Assembly: GCA_002923195.1 (NCBI GenBank)
Contig: BDTH01000076.1
Location: forward strand, 1-42,951
DNA from: a bacterium BMS3Abin15
GTDB lineage: Bacteria; Patescibacteriota; Minisyncoccia; Moranbacterales; 2-12-FULL-40-10
Direction: 5' to 3'
DNA: 42,951 nucleotides
Shown: one piece after another, positions 7,152 through 15,847 of the stretch
Numbering within the stretch: position 1 is the stretch's first letter
Layout: every line of letters begins with the position of its first letter
Notes under the pieces: generated by a model
The model's input: the letters and a program-made list of their open reading frames with translations, nothing else
Database searches by the model: none
Told to the model about the DNA's origin: nothing
Program-made: the position numbers and the translations under genes

Positions 7152-7708
7152 AAAAAGTTGTCGTAATTCATTGCTGGGAGGGATATCCGGAGTATTGCTG
7201 GTACCCTTATGTTAAAAAAACCCTTGAGAAAAAGGGTTATGAAGTTAATGTTCCGGCATTTCCTGAAACTGACTTGCCCAAACTTGATAAATGGCTGCCC
7301 AAATTACAGGAGGCTGTTGGTCAGCCAAGTGAAAATGTTATTTTGGTGGGACATAGCGTTGGATGTATCACAATTCTGCGATACCTGGAATCATTATCAG
7401 AAGATCAAAAAATTGGTGGAGCTATACTAGTTGCTGGATATATAGGCGATCTTGGATATGACGAGTTAAAGAATTTTTTTGATTCGCCGGTTAATTTTGA
7501 GAAAGCCAAGAGACATTGTGAAAATTTTATTGCTATTCATTCTGATAATGATCCATATGTGGATTTAAAGCACGCTGATATTTTTAAAAAAGAACTAGAT
7601 GCAGAAATAATAATAAAACACAATGCTAAGCATTTTTCCGGTCCGTCTGATAAGGAAGATTCTTGCACTGAATTGCCTGACGTTGTAGACAGTATAGAAA
7701 AATTATGA
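7148..7708 (+). CDS. RBBP9/YdeN-family alpha/beta hydrolase
   Basis: This small 186-residue serine hydrolase shows the nucleophile elbow GHSVG (Ser70), an acid in SDNDPYVD (Asp135) and the catalytic His in AKHFSG (His162). The spacing matches the RBBP9/YdeN family. The N-terminus KVVVIHCWEGYPEYCWYPYVK and the LPKLDKW segment are typical. The substrate is unknown; the family includes small esterases. It overlaps pgk by 4 nt and the next gene by 4 nt (ATGA at both), so translation of all three is probably coupled. Why it sits with pgk is not evident. Confidence 0.88.
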   Translation: MKKVVVIHCWEGYPEYCWYPYVKKTLEKKGYEVNVPAFPETDLPKLDKWLPKLQEAVGQPSENVILVGHSVGCITILRYLESLSEDQKIGGAILVAGYIGDLGYDELKNFFDSPVNFEKAKRHCENFIAIHSDNDPYVDLKHADIFKKELDAEIIIKHNAKHFSGPSDKEDSCTELPDVVDSIEKL

Positions 7709-8403
7709 AAAATAATAATAAAATTGCAGACAAAGTCTTAGTTGGAATCACTGGAAAAACAAATAAAGACTGGAAAGAAAAATTTAAAGAAATTGAAAAA
7801 TTTAAAATTACTAGAACAGCTTTATTTTTAGAATTATTTAAGAAGAAGCAAAGAGAGGAAATTTATAAAGCGCTCTTGAAATCAAGCATAAAAAAAATAC
7901 CACTGATCCATATCAGAAATGACATGTCCAGAAGCGAATTGAAATTTTTATGTGAGAAGTATAATAATCCCTGCCTCACCATTCATGAAAACAGTTTCAG
8001 ATATTTGAAAAAATGGAGTGGATACTATCAGAATCTTTTTTTAGAGATGAATACTGACAATTTCGTTTCTCGGCGCACAAAATTAAGAAAAATAGGAGGA
8101 TTTTGCGTTGACTTGGCTCATTTCAAAGTAGCAGAAGAAAAATGGTCTGAAGAATTCGAATATACTATCAGAAGAAGGAAAAATCCAAAACATTTTGACT
8201 GCAATCACCTGAGTGGCTATTCATACGAAAAAAACACCGATGTGCATAGTGTAAAAAATAAAAATGAATTTGATTACGTAAAAACCTTACCTAGATTTGT
8301 GTTCAGCAATGTTATTGCGATAGAGGTTTATAATAGCATCAAAGAGCAGCTGAAATTTAGGAAATATATACTAAGAATACTCAACAAAAAGTTCGATAAG
8401 TAG
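7705..8403 (+). CDS. Uncharacterised protein, possibly xylose-isomerase-like TIM barrel
   Basis: I do not recognise a named family for this 232-residue protein. Successive beta-strand-like segments end in charged residues: VLVGITG, TALFLELF, IPLIHIRNDM, CLTIHENSF, GFCVDLAHF, FDCNHLSGYS and NVIAIEVYNS. Histidines and acids sit at strand ends (His in IHIRND, Asp and His in CVDLAHF, His in NHLSGYS, Glu in AIEVYNS). That pattern resembles metal-binding AP-endonuclease-2/xylose-isomerase-like TIM barrels, here shortened. It is coupled by ATGA overlap to the hydrolase and ends 90 nt before eno. A sugar-phosphate role would suit the neighbours but is inference. Confidence 0.55.
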   Translation: MKNNNKIADKVLVGITGKTNKDWKEKFKEIEKFKITRTALFLELFKKKQREEIYKALLKSSIKKIPLIHIRNDMSRSELKFLCEKYNNPCLTIHENSFRYLKKWSGYYQNLFLEMNTDNFVSRRTKLRKIGGFCVDLAHFKVAEEKWSEEFEYTIRRRKNPKHFDCNHLSGYSYEKNTDVHSVKNKNEFDYVKTLPRFVFSNVIAIEVYNSIKEQLKFRKYILRILNKKFDK

Positions 8404-8449
8404 CCTTTACTGATTTAGGGGGATGCACCGCGCGCCTCTTTTTGTTTTG

Positions 8450-8458
8450 TGATATAAT
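8450..8458 (+). promoter_or_regulatory. Extended -10 promoter for eno
   Basis: TGATATAAT is a perfect extended -10 (TG, one base, TATAAT). The -35 region is GC-rich and does not match consensus. The same word occurs in front of the YbaK-like gene. The predicted leader is about 28 nt. Confidence 0.55.
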
Positions 8459-8493
8459 GGAAGGGTAAAAAGCGATGAATAAAGAGTAAAAAT

Positions 8494-9783
8494 ATGGCAA
8501 AAATAACTAGAATCAAGGGGAGGGAGATTTTGGATTCCCGGGGAAATCCGACTGTTGAGGCTGAGGTAGAACTGGAAAGCGGGGTAAAAGCCAGGGCGGC
8601 GGTTCCATCCGGGGCATCAACTGGTTCTCACGAGGCGTTAGAGTTGCGTGATAATGAACCTCGTTATGGCGGCAAGGGAGTTTCAAAAGCAGTTGCTAAT
8701 ATTAACGGGTCAATTCAAAAAGCGATTGTGGGAATGGACGCTAGTGATCAGAAAAAGGTTGACGAAAAAATGATAAAACTGGATGGTACGGAAAATAAGT
8801 CTAAATTGGGAGCCAACGCAATACTGGGAGTTTCGTTAGCTGTCTGCCGGGCTGCTTCTGCAGATAAAAACATTCCTCTCTACAAGCATATTGCTGAAAC
8901 TTTTAAATTTTCCTCTGTGCCTAAACTTCCAATTCCAATGTTTAATGTTTTAAATGGAGGAGAACATAGCGACTCGGGACTGAGCATCCAAGAATTTAAG
9001 ATAGTACCTATCAGAATTGAAAAATATTCTGAACAGCTAAGAGCCGGGAGTGAGATTTTTCATAGCCTTAAGAGGCTTCTGGATAAGGATGGCCACAGTA
9101 CGGGAGTGGGAGACGAGGGAGGATTTGCTCCTAAATTAGAAAGCAATGTCCAGGCGCTGGAATTTATTGTTGATGCGATTAAGGAGGCCGGATACAAACC
9201 GGGAGTAGAGATTAGTATTGGGTTAGATGCAGCGGCCAATTCCTTTTATGACAAAAACGAAAATCAATATGTTTTAAAGCCAGAAGGGGCAAATTTAAGC
9301 CGGGAGAGTTTAATTAATTTATATCGCGAATGGATTGATAAATATTATATCATTTCCATTGAAGACGGGCTTCAGGAAGAGGATTGGGAAGGATGGAAAG
9401 TTATGATGGAAAAGATTACGAAAAAACAAATTCTTTCTGGGTTTGATAACTCAATCTTGAAAGAAAACATGATTATTGGCGATGACTTATTAGTTACCAA
9501 TGTTAAGCGACTCCAAAAGGCTATTGATAATAAGGCTTGCAATAGTGTTTTGATTAAAGTAAATCAAATAGGATCACTTTCTGAAACAATTGACTGCATA
9601 AAACTGGCTAAGAAAAATAAAATGAACACTGTGATTTCTCATCGCTCTGGAGAAACTACTGACGATTTCATCGCCGATCTAGCGGTGGCAACTGGCGCTA
9701 ATTTCATCAAGACCGGATCTTTATCAAGAGGGGAAAGAATTTGCAAATATAATCAATTATTAAGAATAGAGGAAGAGATATAG
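8494..9783 (+). CDS. eno: Enolase
   Basis: Enolase converts 2-phosphoglycerate to phosphoenolpyruvate. The 429-residue protein starts MAKITRIKGREILDSRGNPT and contains PSGASTGSHEALELRD, the GDEGGFAP metal loop, IEDGLQEEDW, LIKVNQIGSLSE with the catalytic Lys, SHRSGETTDDFIADLAV and KTGSLSRGER followed by KYNQLLRIEEE. The usual CRSER motif reads SRGER. The length is normal. It has its own promoter, separate from the pgk operon, and is followed by gpmI after a palindromic element. Confidence 0.97.
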   Translation: MAKITRIKGREILDSRGNPTVEAEVELESGVKARAAVPSGASTGSHEALELRDNEPRYGGKGVSKAVANINGSIQKAIVGMDASDQKKVDEKMIKLDGTENKSKLGANAILGVSLAVCRAASADKNIPLYKHIAETFKFSSVPKLPIPMFNVLNGGEHSDSGLSIQEFKIVPIRIEKYSEQLRAGSEIFHSLKRLLDKDGHSTGVGDEGGFAPKLESNVQALEFIVDAIKEAGYKPGVEISIGLDAAANSFYDKNENQYVLKPEGANLSRESLINLYREWIDKYYIISIEDGLQEEDWEGWKVMMEKITKKQILSGFDNSILKENMIIGDDLLVTNVKRLQKAIDNKACNSVLIKVNQIGSLSETIDCIKLAKKNKMNTVISHRSGETTDDFIADLAVATGANFIKTGSLSRGERICKYNQLLRIEEEI

Positions 9784-9785
9784 CT

Positions 9786-9869
9786 CTACTAATTACAAAT
9801 CAAGTACAAATATACGAATGTGAATTAAAAAATATTTGTAAATTTGTAAAAGATTTGTGGATTTGTAGG
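9786..9869. repeat. Intergenic imperfect palindrome, eno-gpmI
   Basis: The left arm (CTACTAATTACAAATC..., units TACAAAT and TACGAAT) begins 3 nt after the eno stop. The right arm (units ATTTGTA and ATTTGTG, ending ATTTGTAGG at 9869) is its imperfect reverse complement. Unlike the others, it ends 34 nt before the next ATG. Confidence 0.7.
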
Positions 9870-9903
9870 ACAATATTGCGGAAAATGTATCTACTAATTT
9901 TTT

Positions 9904-11463
9904 ATGAATAATAAAAAACCTACTTTATTAATAATTCTTGACGGTTGGGGGGTGGCCCCGCCGTCTAAGAACAATGCAATAACATTAGCTAAAACGCCGA
10001 TTATTGATCGGCTTTCTAAAGCTTATCCTTCTACTACGCTTGGGGCGACAGGAAGAGATGTCGGGTTGGATGATAATCAAATGAGCGGCTCCGAAGCTGG
10101 ACACATGAATATAGGAGCAGGAAGAGTAGTAATTCAGGACTCGTATCATATTACTGAAAGCATAAAAAATGGAAGTTTCTTTAGCAATCCCGCTTTGAAA
10201 GGGGCTGTTAAGCATGCAAATAAAAATGGAAGTAAGCTTCATGTCATGGGCCTTATGGGAAACAGCGATAGCCCGCATAGTAATCCAGAGCACCTTAGAG
10301 CCCTTTTGAAGTTGGCGAAAGACAGTAATGTCAAAGAAGTTTATTGCCACTTGTTTACTGATGGAAGGGACTCTTATCCTCAAAGTGCGCTGGATCATCT
10401 TAAATATTTCAGGCAGATAATGAAGGAAGAGAAGGTGGGAAAAATTGCAACTATGTCTGGAAGATTTTATGCTATGGATCGGTCAAAAAATTGGGATCGA
10501 TTAGCCAAAGCTTACGACGCTATGGTTTTTTCCAATTCAGAAAAGGCTGGTTCGGCTGAGGAAGCAATTAATAACGCGTACAGTAAAAATTTAACAGACG
10601 AATATATTCTTCCCACAGTGATTTTGGATAACGGAAAGCCAGTTGCTCAAATAAAAAAAGGCGACAGTGTTATTTTTTATAATCTCCGTTCTGACAGAGC
10701 CAGGCAGTTTACAAAGTTGTTTGCAGCCACAAATGGAGAAAGAATAATCAGTGACAACATGCCTGTCATTGACAAGATTGACGACTTGTATTTTGCGGCC
10801 ATGACTGACTTTGGTCCTGATCTGAGTATTAATACCGCTTTTTCAGGACAAACTATTTTATCCACCCTGCCGATGATTCTTAAAAATGTGAAACAACTTT
10901 ATATCGCAGAAATGGAGAAGTACGCCCACCTGACATACTTTTTTAACGGTGGTTATCCTGATCCAGTAGGAGGAGAAGACAGAATGACTATACCTTCTCC
11001 AAAGATTGATAATTACGCTAAAATTCCGAAAATGTCAGCTGGAGCTATAACGGACAACGTGTTAAAATACATAAAAGAGGATAAATATGACTTTATTGCC
11101 ATAAATTTTGCTAACGCTGATATGGTGGGGCATAGCGGAGATTTCAAAGCGGTAATAAAAGCGGTGGAATTTATTGATAAACAGGTAGGAAGACTAACGG
11201 AGGTTGTCCTTGAAAGAGAAGGAAATTTAATTATTACAGCAGATCATGGCAACGCTGATAGAATGATTGATGTTATTGATGGAAAGGAAATGATATTCAG
11301 TTTTCATTCTAAAAATCCGGTTCCTTTCTGCGTTGTTAGTGACAGATTTAAAGGAAATAAATTAAGCTCAGGAATACTAGGCAATATTGCGCCTACGGTT
11401 TTGGATATTATGGGAATTGAAAAGCCAAAGGAAATGAGGTGCAAATCACTGCTGAATGGTTAA
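9904..11463 (+). CDS. gpmI: 2,3-bisphosphoglycerate-independent phosphoglycerate mutase
   Basis: This enzyme interconverts 3- and 2-phosphoglycerate using two Mn ions and a phosphoserine. The 519-residue sequence has ILDGWG with Asp13, the catalytic Ser63 in MSGSEAGHMNIGAGRVV, FTDGRDS, SGRFYAMDR, FYNLRSDRARQ, NFANADMVGHSGD and ITADHGNAD, all at normal positions. The catalytic loop reads SGSEAGH where many bacteria have GNSEVGH, but the Ser is kept. It stands between eno and the PfkB kinase, completing the PGA-to-PEP steps with eno. No SD. Confidence 0.97.
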   Translation: MNNKKPTLLIILDGWGVAPPSKNNAITLAKTPIIDRLSKAYPSTTLGATGRDVGLDDNQMSGSEAGHMNIGAGRVVIQDSYHITESIKNGSFFSNPALKGAVKHANKNGSKLHVMGLMGNSDSPHSNPEHLRALLKLAKDSNVKEVYCHLFTDGRDSYPQSALDHLKYFRQIMKEEKVGKIATMSGRFYAMDRSKNWDRLAKAYDAMVFSNSEKAGSAEEAINNAYSKNLTDEYILPTVILDNGKPVAQIKKGDSVIFYNLRSDRARQFTKLFAATNGERIISDNMPVIDKIDDLYFAAMTDFGPDLSINTAFSGQTILSTLPMILKNVKQLYIAEMEKYAHLTYFFNGGYPDPVGGEDRMTIPSPKIDNYAKIPKMSAGAITDNVLKYIKEDKYDFIAINFANADMVGHSGDFKAVIKAVEFIDKQVGRLTEVVLEREGNLIITADHGNADRMIDVIDGKEMIFSFHSKNPVPFCVVSDRFKGNKLSSGILGNIAPTVLDIMGIEKPKEMRCKSLLNG

Positions 11464-11508
11464 GCCATTTTTAGTAGTTTAATAATGTAACAGCGTAAAA
11501 ACTTAAAA

Positions 11509-12528
11509 ATGAACCAAGTAATTTGCATAGGATCAGCGTCTAAGGATGTTTTTTTTCCTACTGCCAGGGGAATAATAACCAATACTCCTGAAGATTTAAC
11601 TTCCCAAAAAAAGATTTCTTTCGAACTGGGTGCTAAGTATCAGATTGAGGACCGCTATGAAGCGCCTGGAGGAGTAGCGGCTAATGTCTCTCAAGGATTG
11701 GCGAGATTGGGAATAAAAGCAGGTTGTTGCTCGAAAATTGGAGATGATAAATTGGGAATGTGGATCGTAGATGAATTAGAAAAAGAAAATGTCGACACTA
11801 GCCTTATCCAGGTGGAAAATAACTGCAAAAGCGATTTGTCCGCAATAATAGTCGATACCAACAGTGGCGATCACACGATATTTTTTAACAGGGACGCTAA
11901 TGAAAGGTTAGAAATTGTTCCTGAAAAAATAAAAAATACCGAATGGTTTTTTATAAGTGCATTGAATGGCAGTGTTAGAAAAAGTTGGGAAGAAAATCTT
12001 GAAGAGATTATTAAAATTGCCAAAAACGAAAATATTCATATCGCTTTCAATCCGGGACAGAGAAATATAAAGGACAATTCTGAAAAAGTTGCAAAGGCGG
12101 TTGAAAATAGCGAAGTGTTAATACTTAATAGGGATGAGGCAATTGAAATAGTATCTGGTTATAAGAAACAAATAACAGGCGATAAGGAATTTAACGACGA
12201 AAAGTTTTTAATAAAAGAATTGCAAAGTCTGGGCCCGAAAGTTGTATCTCTCACCGACGGAATAAGAGGTGCTTGGGCATGTGATGAAAATAATTTATAT
12301 TATACTAAGGCTTCGGGAAATAAGCCTGTTGAGACAACCGGAGCAGGCGATAGTTTTTCCAGTGGTTTTTTGGCTGCTTATATTCAAGGGAAAAGCATTG
12401 AAGAAGCGTTGAGGTGGGGAACTGCCAATGGTGGCAGCGTGGTTGGATTCTATGGAGCAAAAGACGGACTAATAAAAGAAAATGAAATGTTGGAAAAAAT
12501 TGAAAAAATAAAAATTGAAACATTATAA
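11509..12528 (+). CDS. PfkB-family carbohydrate/nucleoside kinase
   Basis: This 339-residue ribokinase-fold protein has the N-terminal GGVAANVSQGLARLG signature (Gly54-Gly55) and the C-terminal signature ETTGAGDSFSSGF, with catalytic Asp281 and the anion hole TGAGD. A lid-like insertion (residues 20-48) follows the first strand. The specific substrate is not readable: ribokinase, adenosine kinase, fructokinase and PfkB-type phosphofructokinase share these motifs. Its place after gpmI among glycolytic genes makes a sugar or sugar-phosphate substrate attractive, but this is inference. The FtsA-like gene follows 11 nt later, so co-transcription is likely. Confidence 0.85.
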   Translation: MNQVICIGSASKDVFFPTARGIITNTPEDLTSQKKISFELGAKYQIEDRYEAPGGVAANVSQGLARLGIKAGCCSKIGDDKLGMWIVDELEKENVDTSLIQVENNCKSDLSAIIVDTNSGDHTIFFNRDANERLEIVPEKIKNTEWFFISALNGSVRKSWEENLEEIIKIAKNENIHIAFNPGQRNIKDNSEKVAKAVENSEVLILNRDEAIEIVSGYKKQITGDKEFNDEKFLIKELQSLGPKVVSLTDGIRGAWACDENNLYYTKASGNKPVETTGAGDSFSSGFLAAYIQGKSIEEALRWGTANGGSVVGFYGAKDGLIKENEMLEKIEKIKIETL

Positions 12529-12539
12529 CAACTATTTGT

Positions 12540-13808
12540 ATGTCTTTTTTTTCTAAAATTTTTAAAAGGAAGAGAAAATCCGAATTGGTTTTAGCTTTGG
12601 ATATTGGAACGGAAGTGGTCAAGGCTTTAATTTTTCAAACTGATCCAGAGACTGGCAAAGGAGTAGTTATAGGGGTGGGAAAGGTGCGTCAAAAAATAGG
12701 CAATATGCAAAGCGGTGCAGTTTCAGATATTTCAGGCGTAATTACTACTGCTCAAGAAGCTATCGACATTGCCAAGAGAAAATCGGGAGTCAAAAATATT
12801 AAAAAAGCTATAGTAGGAATTGCTGGCGAACTAGTAAAAGGAACTACCACTACTGTTCACTATGAGAGAATAAGGCCGGAGGTGAGGATTGATTTGCCCG
12901 AACTGAAGAATATCGTGCAAAAAGTGCAACAGAAGGCCTATGAAAGGATCAAAAAGCAGTTGGGCTGGGAAACAGGACAGGAGGAAATTGATATTAAGCT
13001 GATTAATGCAGCTATTGTGGATGTCAGAATTGACGGCTATCGGATATCTAATCCAATTGGATTTCAGGGACGTGATGTTTCTATAAGTGTGTTTAATGCT
13101 TATGCACCCATGATCCATTTAGGGGCGCTTCAGACCATTGCTGACGAACTTGAAATTGATTTAATTAGTATCGCAGCCGAGCCTTATGCAGTAGCTCGAT
13201 CGATAGGAATTGATAAAGACAATTTGGACTTCAGCGCCATATTTATCGATGTAGGAGGTGGAACGACCGACATAGCAGTGGTGAGGAACGGCGGACTAGA
13301 AGGCACGAAAATGTTTGCTTTGGGTGGGCGAGCCTTTACTAAGAGACTAGCCCATGAATTAGGAATTGATTTTAATGAAGCGGAAAGCTTGAAAATAAAA
13401 TATTCCCAAAATAGACTGGGAGCGGACGTTAGTGAAAAGGTGGAGCAATTCCTAGAAAGTGATTGCCAGATTTGGCTTAGTGGACTGGAGATTGCTTTAT
13501 CAGAGTTTTCAGAGTCCGATATGTTACCTTCAAAAATACTGCTTTGTGGCGGAGGGTCGGCTCTTCCAGGAATCAAAAAAGCCTTATCTTCCTCGGAGTG
13601 GGTCCAAAGTCTTCCATTCTCAAAGGCTCCTGTCATTAACTTTCTCCAACCTAGAGATATCATAAGAATTATAGATACCACTGGCGATTTAAAAAATCCC
13701 CAAGATGTTACCCCGATGGGTCTGGCAAACTTAACTCTAGACTTAGAGAGTGAAGAAAAAATGCTATCTGGCATTTTAAGAAGAGCGGTGTATGTAGTAC
13801 AGGATTAA
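12540..13808 (+). CDS. FtsA/PilM-like actin-fold ATPase
   Basis: The 422-residue protein has the actin/HSP70-type nucleotide pocket: phosphate-1 LALDIGTEVVKAL (Asp21), an SHS2/1C-like insertion at roughly 90-185, phosphate-2 FIDVGGGTTDIAV (Asp237) and the adenosine motif LLCGGGSALPG (335-344). FtsA tethers FtsZ to the membrane; PilM is the cytoplasmic ring of type IV pili. The basic N-terminus (FSKIFKRKRKSE) could be a membrane-binding segment. The C-terminus lacks an obvious FtsA-type amphipathic helix with a strong terminal motif. The baseplate-J-like membrane protein is next, so a cell-envelope machine is more likely than metabolism. FtsA versus PilM cannot be settled here. Confidence 0.78.
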   Translation: MSFFSKIFKRKRKSELVLALDIGTEVVKALIFQTDPETGKGVVIGVGKVRQKIGNMQSGAVSDISGVITTAQEAIDIAKRKSGVKNIKKAIVGIAGELVKGTTTTVHYERIRPEVRIDLPELKNIVQKVQQKAYERIKKQLGWETGQEEIDIKLINAAIVDVRIDGYRISNPIGFQGRDVSISVFNAYAPMIHLGALQTIADELEIDLISIAAEPYAVARSIGIDKDNLDFSAIFIDVGGGTTDIAVVRNGGLEGTKMFALGGRAFTKRLAHELGIDFNEAESLKIKYSQNRLGADVSEKVEQFLESDCQIWLSGLEIALSEFSESDMLPSKILLCGGGSALPGIKKALSSSEWVQSLPFSKAPVINFLQPRDIIRIIDTTGDLKNPQDVTPMGLANLTLDLESEEKMLSGILRRAVYVVQD

Positions 13809-13862
13809 TATAAATTACATCTGGATTCAATTCGAACATAATTAGGATTAAAATTAGTATAT

Positions 13863-15734
13863 ATGCATCAAACGTTCTATATAGACATCGATGAAGAAAT
13901 CACCTCAGCCATCGATCGTCTAAGAAAGTCGAAAACTAAAGAAAATATTTTTGTGGTTCCAAAAAGAGCTTTAATCTTACAAAGCGTCGTTAATTTGAGG
14001 CTACTTAAAAAAGAGGCCGGGAAATTAAAAAAACAAATCATGATCATTTCCCAAGATGAGCAAGGAAGAGCTTTGGCTGAAAAAGTCGGAATTTTTTCCC
14101 AGCAGTCGTTAGAAGGCGTAGAAGTTAAAGAGGAATTAAAAATCAAAGTACATCCTCAGATAAATAGCGAACGGCAAAAAAATCTAAACAAGAAAGTCAA
14201 AAAGAAAAGAAAGCTGGAAAATGTAGGCTCTAAAGATTTTTACGAAAAAGACAAAAAAACCATGGATGCCAAGAACTCATTGGAGGCGGAAAAAAAGGTT
14301 GTAGTCGGCAAGAAAAAAATAGAAGAAAAAAAAATACTTGTCAAAAAACAAGGCAGGGACCATGTAGTATCGGGCGTTGTGAAGTCTGTAGATTTTCCAT
14401 CCTCCTCCTTAAAATATCATCCCTCAAATGTAAAAAAAGTAAAAAGCGGGAGTGGTGGGGATTACGCAAAGTATAAAAAAGACATTGACCCCAGAAAAGA
14501 AGAGGAATTAAAAGAACTTTTCCAACTTGACAAGCATCAGGATCAGCCAAAGAAACAGTTGCAAGTATCAGTTCCAAAGAAAACAAAAAAGATTTTTATT
14601 TTATTTGGAATAGTAAGTGTTGCTGTAATTCTTTTGGTGGGCATATTTTTGATTTTTCCCAGGGCTAAAATTAGCATTCACATGTCATCAAATGTGCAGA
14701 CAATTGACTTGGAGATTAAGGGGAATAGTAATGCTGTTATCTCTGATCTGGAAGGAAGAAGCGTACCAGCTAGAGCAATCGAGAAGGATGCAGAAAGAAC
14801 TGAGTCGTTTAGTGCAACCGGGAGGAATGAAATCTCAGATCAGAAAACGAGGGGGACTATCGCCATTTACAATGAACATGGAACCTCTCCTCAGCCGTTA
14901 GTAGCTACTACAAGGTTTTTAACTCCAGATGGAAAACTATTCCGATTAGTTAAAGGTGTGACAGTGCCTGGCATGACTGAAGTGGATGGCAAACTAAAAC
15001 CGGGAGTCATTGAAGCAGAGGTAATAGCTGACCAACCGGGTGAGGAGTATAATATTGGCCCTAGCGATTTCTCTATTCCTGGGCTTAAAGGAAGTTCTAA
15101 ATATGAAAAATTTTATGCTCGTTCTGCTAGCTCCATGAGCGGAGGTGGATCAAAAGGTGATGAGGTTGTTATCATTTCACAGAAAGATATTGATAATGCA
15201 AGATCGAAGGTGGAAGCTAGTCTTATGGAAGAAATTAAAAATGAAATTCGAAATAATCTTCAAGGAGATGAAGTGTTCATAGAAGAAACAGCTGAGAAAA
15301 TCATTCTGGAATCAGATTCACCTGAAATTGGCATAACAACTGATTCATTCGAGTTTAAACTAAAAATAAGAGTAAGGGCCATAGTTTTCTCTGAAGAAAA
15401 ATTAAAAGACGTAGTGATGGACAGTTTTGATAAAAAATCTGATGAAAAATTGAATTCGCTAAAAATTGAATACGGGGAAGCGACTCCCGATTTCGATACC
15501 GGAATCATCAATATCAAGGTGCATGGAAAAGCTTTATTTGATCCGCTTATAGATACTGATAAGTTAAAAGCTGAGTTATTGGGAAATAATGAGGAACAAA
15601 TAAAAGAAATTTTAAATAATTATTCCCGGATAAAAGAGATAGAAGTGGAATTATGGCCCGAATTTTTATCAGGAAAAATTCCCCGGTATAAAAAACGGGT
15701 TGAAATAGAAATAATCCCCTCTAGTTTTGAATAA
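13863..15734 (+). CDS. Single-pass membrane protein with a baseplate-J-like extracytoplasmic region
   Basis: The 623-residue protein has a compact N-terminal domain (1-85; strands around FYIDID, IFVVPKR and IMIISQD, then helix QGRALAEKVGI) resembling a small Rossmann-like cytoplasmic domain. A long Lys/Glu-rich linker (90-240) follows, then one transmembrane helix (244-265) and an outside region of about 355 residues. The outside part contains the stretch from ARAIEKDAERTESFSATGR through GTIAIYNEHG to EAEVIADQPGEEYNIGPSDF, which resembles proteins annotated as baseplate J/gp47-like in CPR genomes. No function is established. It follows the FtsA/PilM-like ATPase by 54 nt; both may act at the envelope. 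The inferred topology is N-in, C-out. Confidence 0.65.
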   Translation: MHQTFYIDIDEEITSAIDRLRKSKTKENIFVVPKRALILQSVVNLRLLKKEAGKLKKQIMIISQDEQGRALAEKVGIFSQQSLEGVEVKEELKIKVHPQINSERQKNLNKKVKKKRKLENVGSKDFYEKDKKTMDAKNSLEAEKKVVVGKKKIEEKKILVKKQGRDHVVSGVVKSVDFPSSSLKYHPSNVKKVKSGSGGDYAKYKKDIDPRKEEELKELFQLDKHQDQPKKQLQVSVPKKTKKIFILFGIVSVAVILLVGIFLIFPRAKISIHMSSNVQTIDLEIKGNSNAVISDLEGRSVPARAIEKDAERTESFSATGRNEISDQKTRGTIAIYNEHGTSPQPLVATTRFLTPDGKLFRLVKGVTVPGMTEVDGKLKPGVIEAEVIADQPGEEYNIGPSDFSIPGLKGSSKYEKFYARSASSMSGGGSKGDEVVIISQKDIDNARSKVEASLMEEIKNEIRNNLQGDEVFIEETAEKIILESDSPEIGITTDSFEFKLKIRVRAIVFSEEKLKDVVMDSFDKKSDEKLNSLKIEYGEATPDFDTGIINIKVHGKALFDPLIDTDKLKAELLGNNEEQIKEILNNYSRIKEIEVELWPEFLSGKIPRYKKRVEIEIIPSSFE

Positions 15735-15773
15735 CAGAATTCAACAGACAGATAGCAATAAAATAAAATGACA

Positions 15774-15812
15774 GGGGGCTTGCCCCGTTAGAGGTGTGCA
15801 TCTCTAACGGGG
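15774..15812 (+). promoter_or_regulatory. Strong hairpin with an alternative fold
   Basis: CCCCGTTAGAG (15783-15793) and CTCTAACGGGG (15802-15812) form a perfect 11-bp stem with an 8-nt loop. GGGGC (15775-15779) can instead pair with GCCCC (15782-15786), which overlaps the 5' arm, so two folds compete. There is no good T-run (TTGACAATATTTT follows), so it is a weak terminator candidate for the upstream gene. It abuts the -35 of the next promoter. Confidence 0.6.
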
Positions 15813-15841
15813 TTGACAATATTTTGATATATTGTTAATAT
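15813..15841 (+). promoter_or_regulatory. Promoter of the candidate ncRNA
   Basis: TTGACA at 15813-15818, a 17-bp spacer and TAATAT at 15836-15841. This is the best -35 match in the window. The inferred start is near 15848. Confidence 0.6.
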
Positions 15842-15847
15842 GAAAAA

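Noticed and set aside
13184-13774. Long minus-strand ORF (196 codons) opposite the FtsA/PilM-like gene
   Set aside because: Antisense to a well-supported gene, with no family-like motifs and no SD; the same applies to the 193-codon minus ORF at 31207-31788.
15783-15812. Standard intrinsic terminator for the baseplate-J-like gene
   Set aside because: The stem is strong but followed by TTGACAATATTTT rather than a T-run; kept as a hairpin of unknown role.
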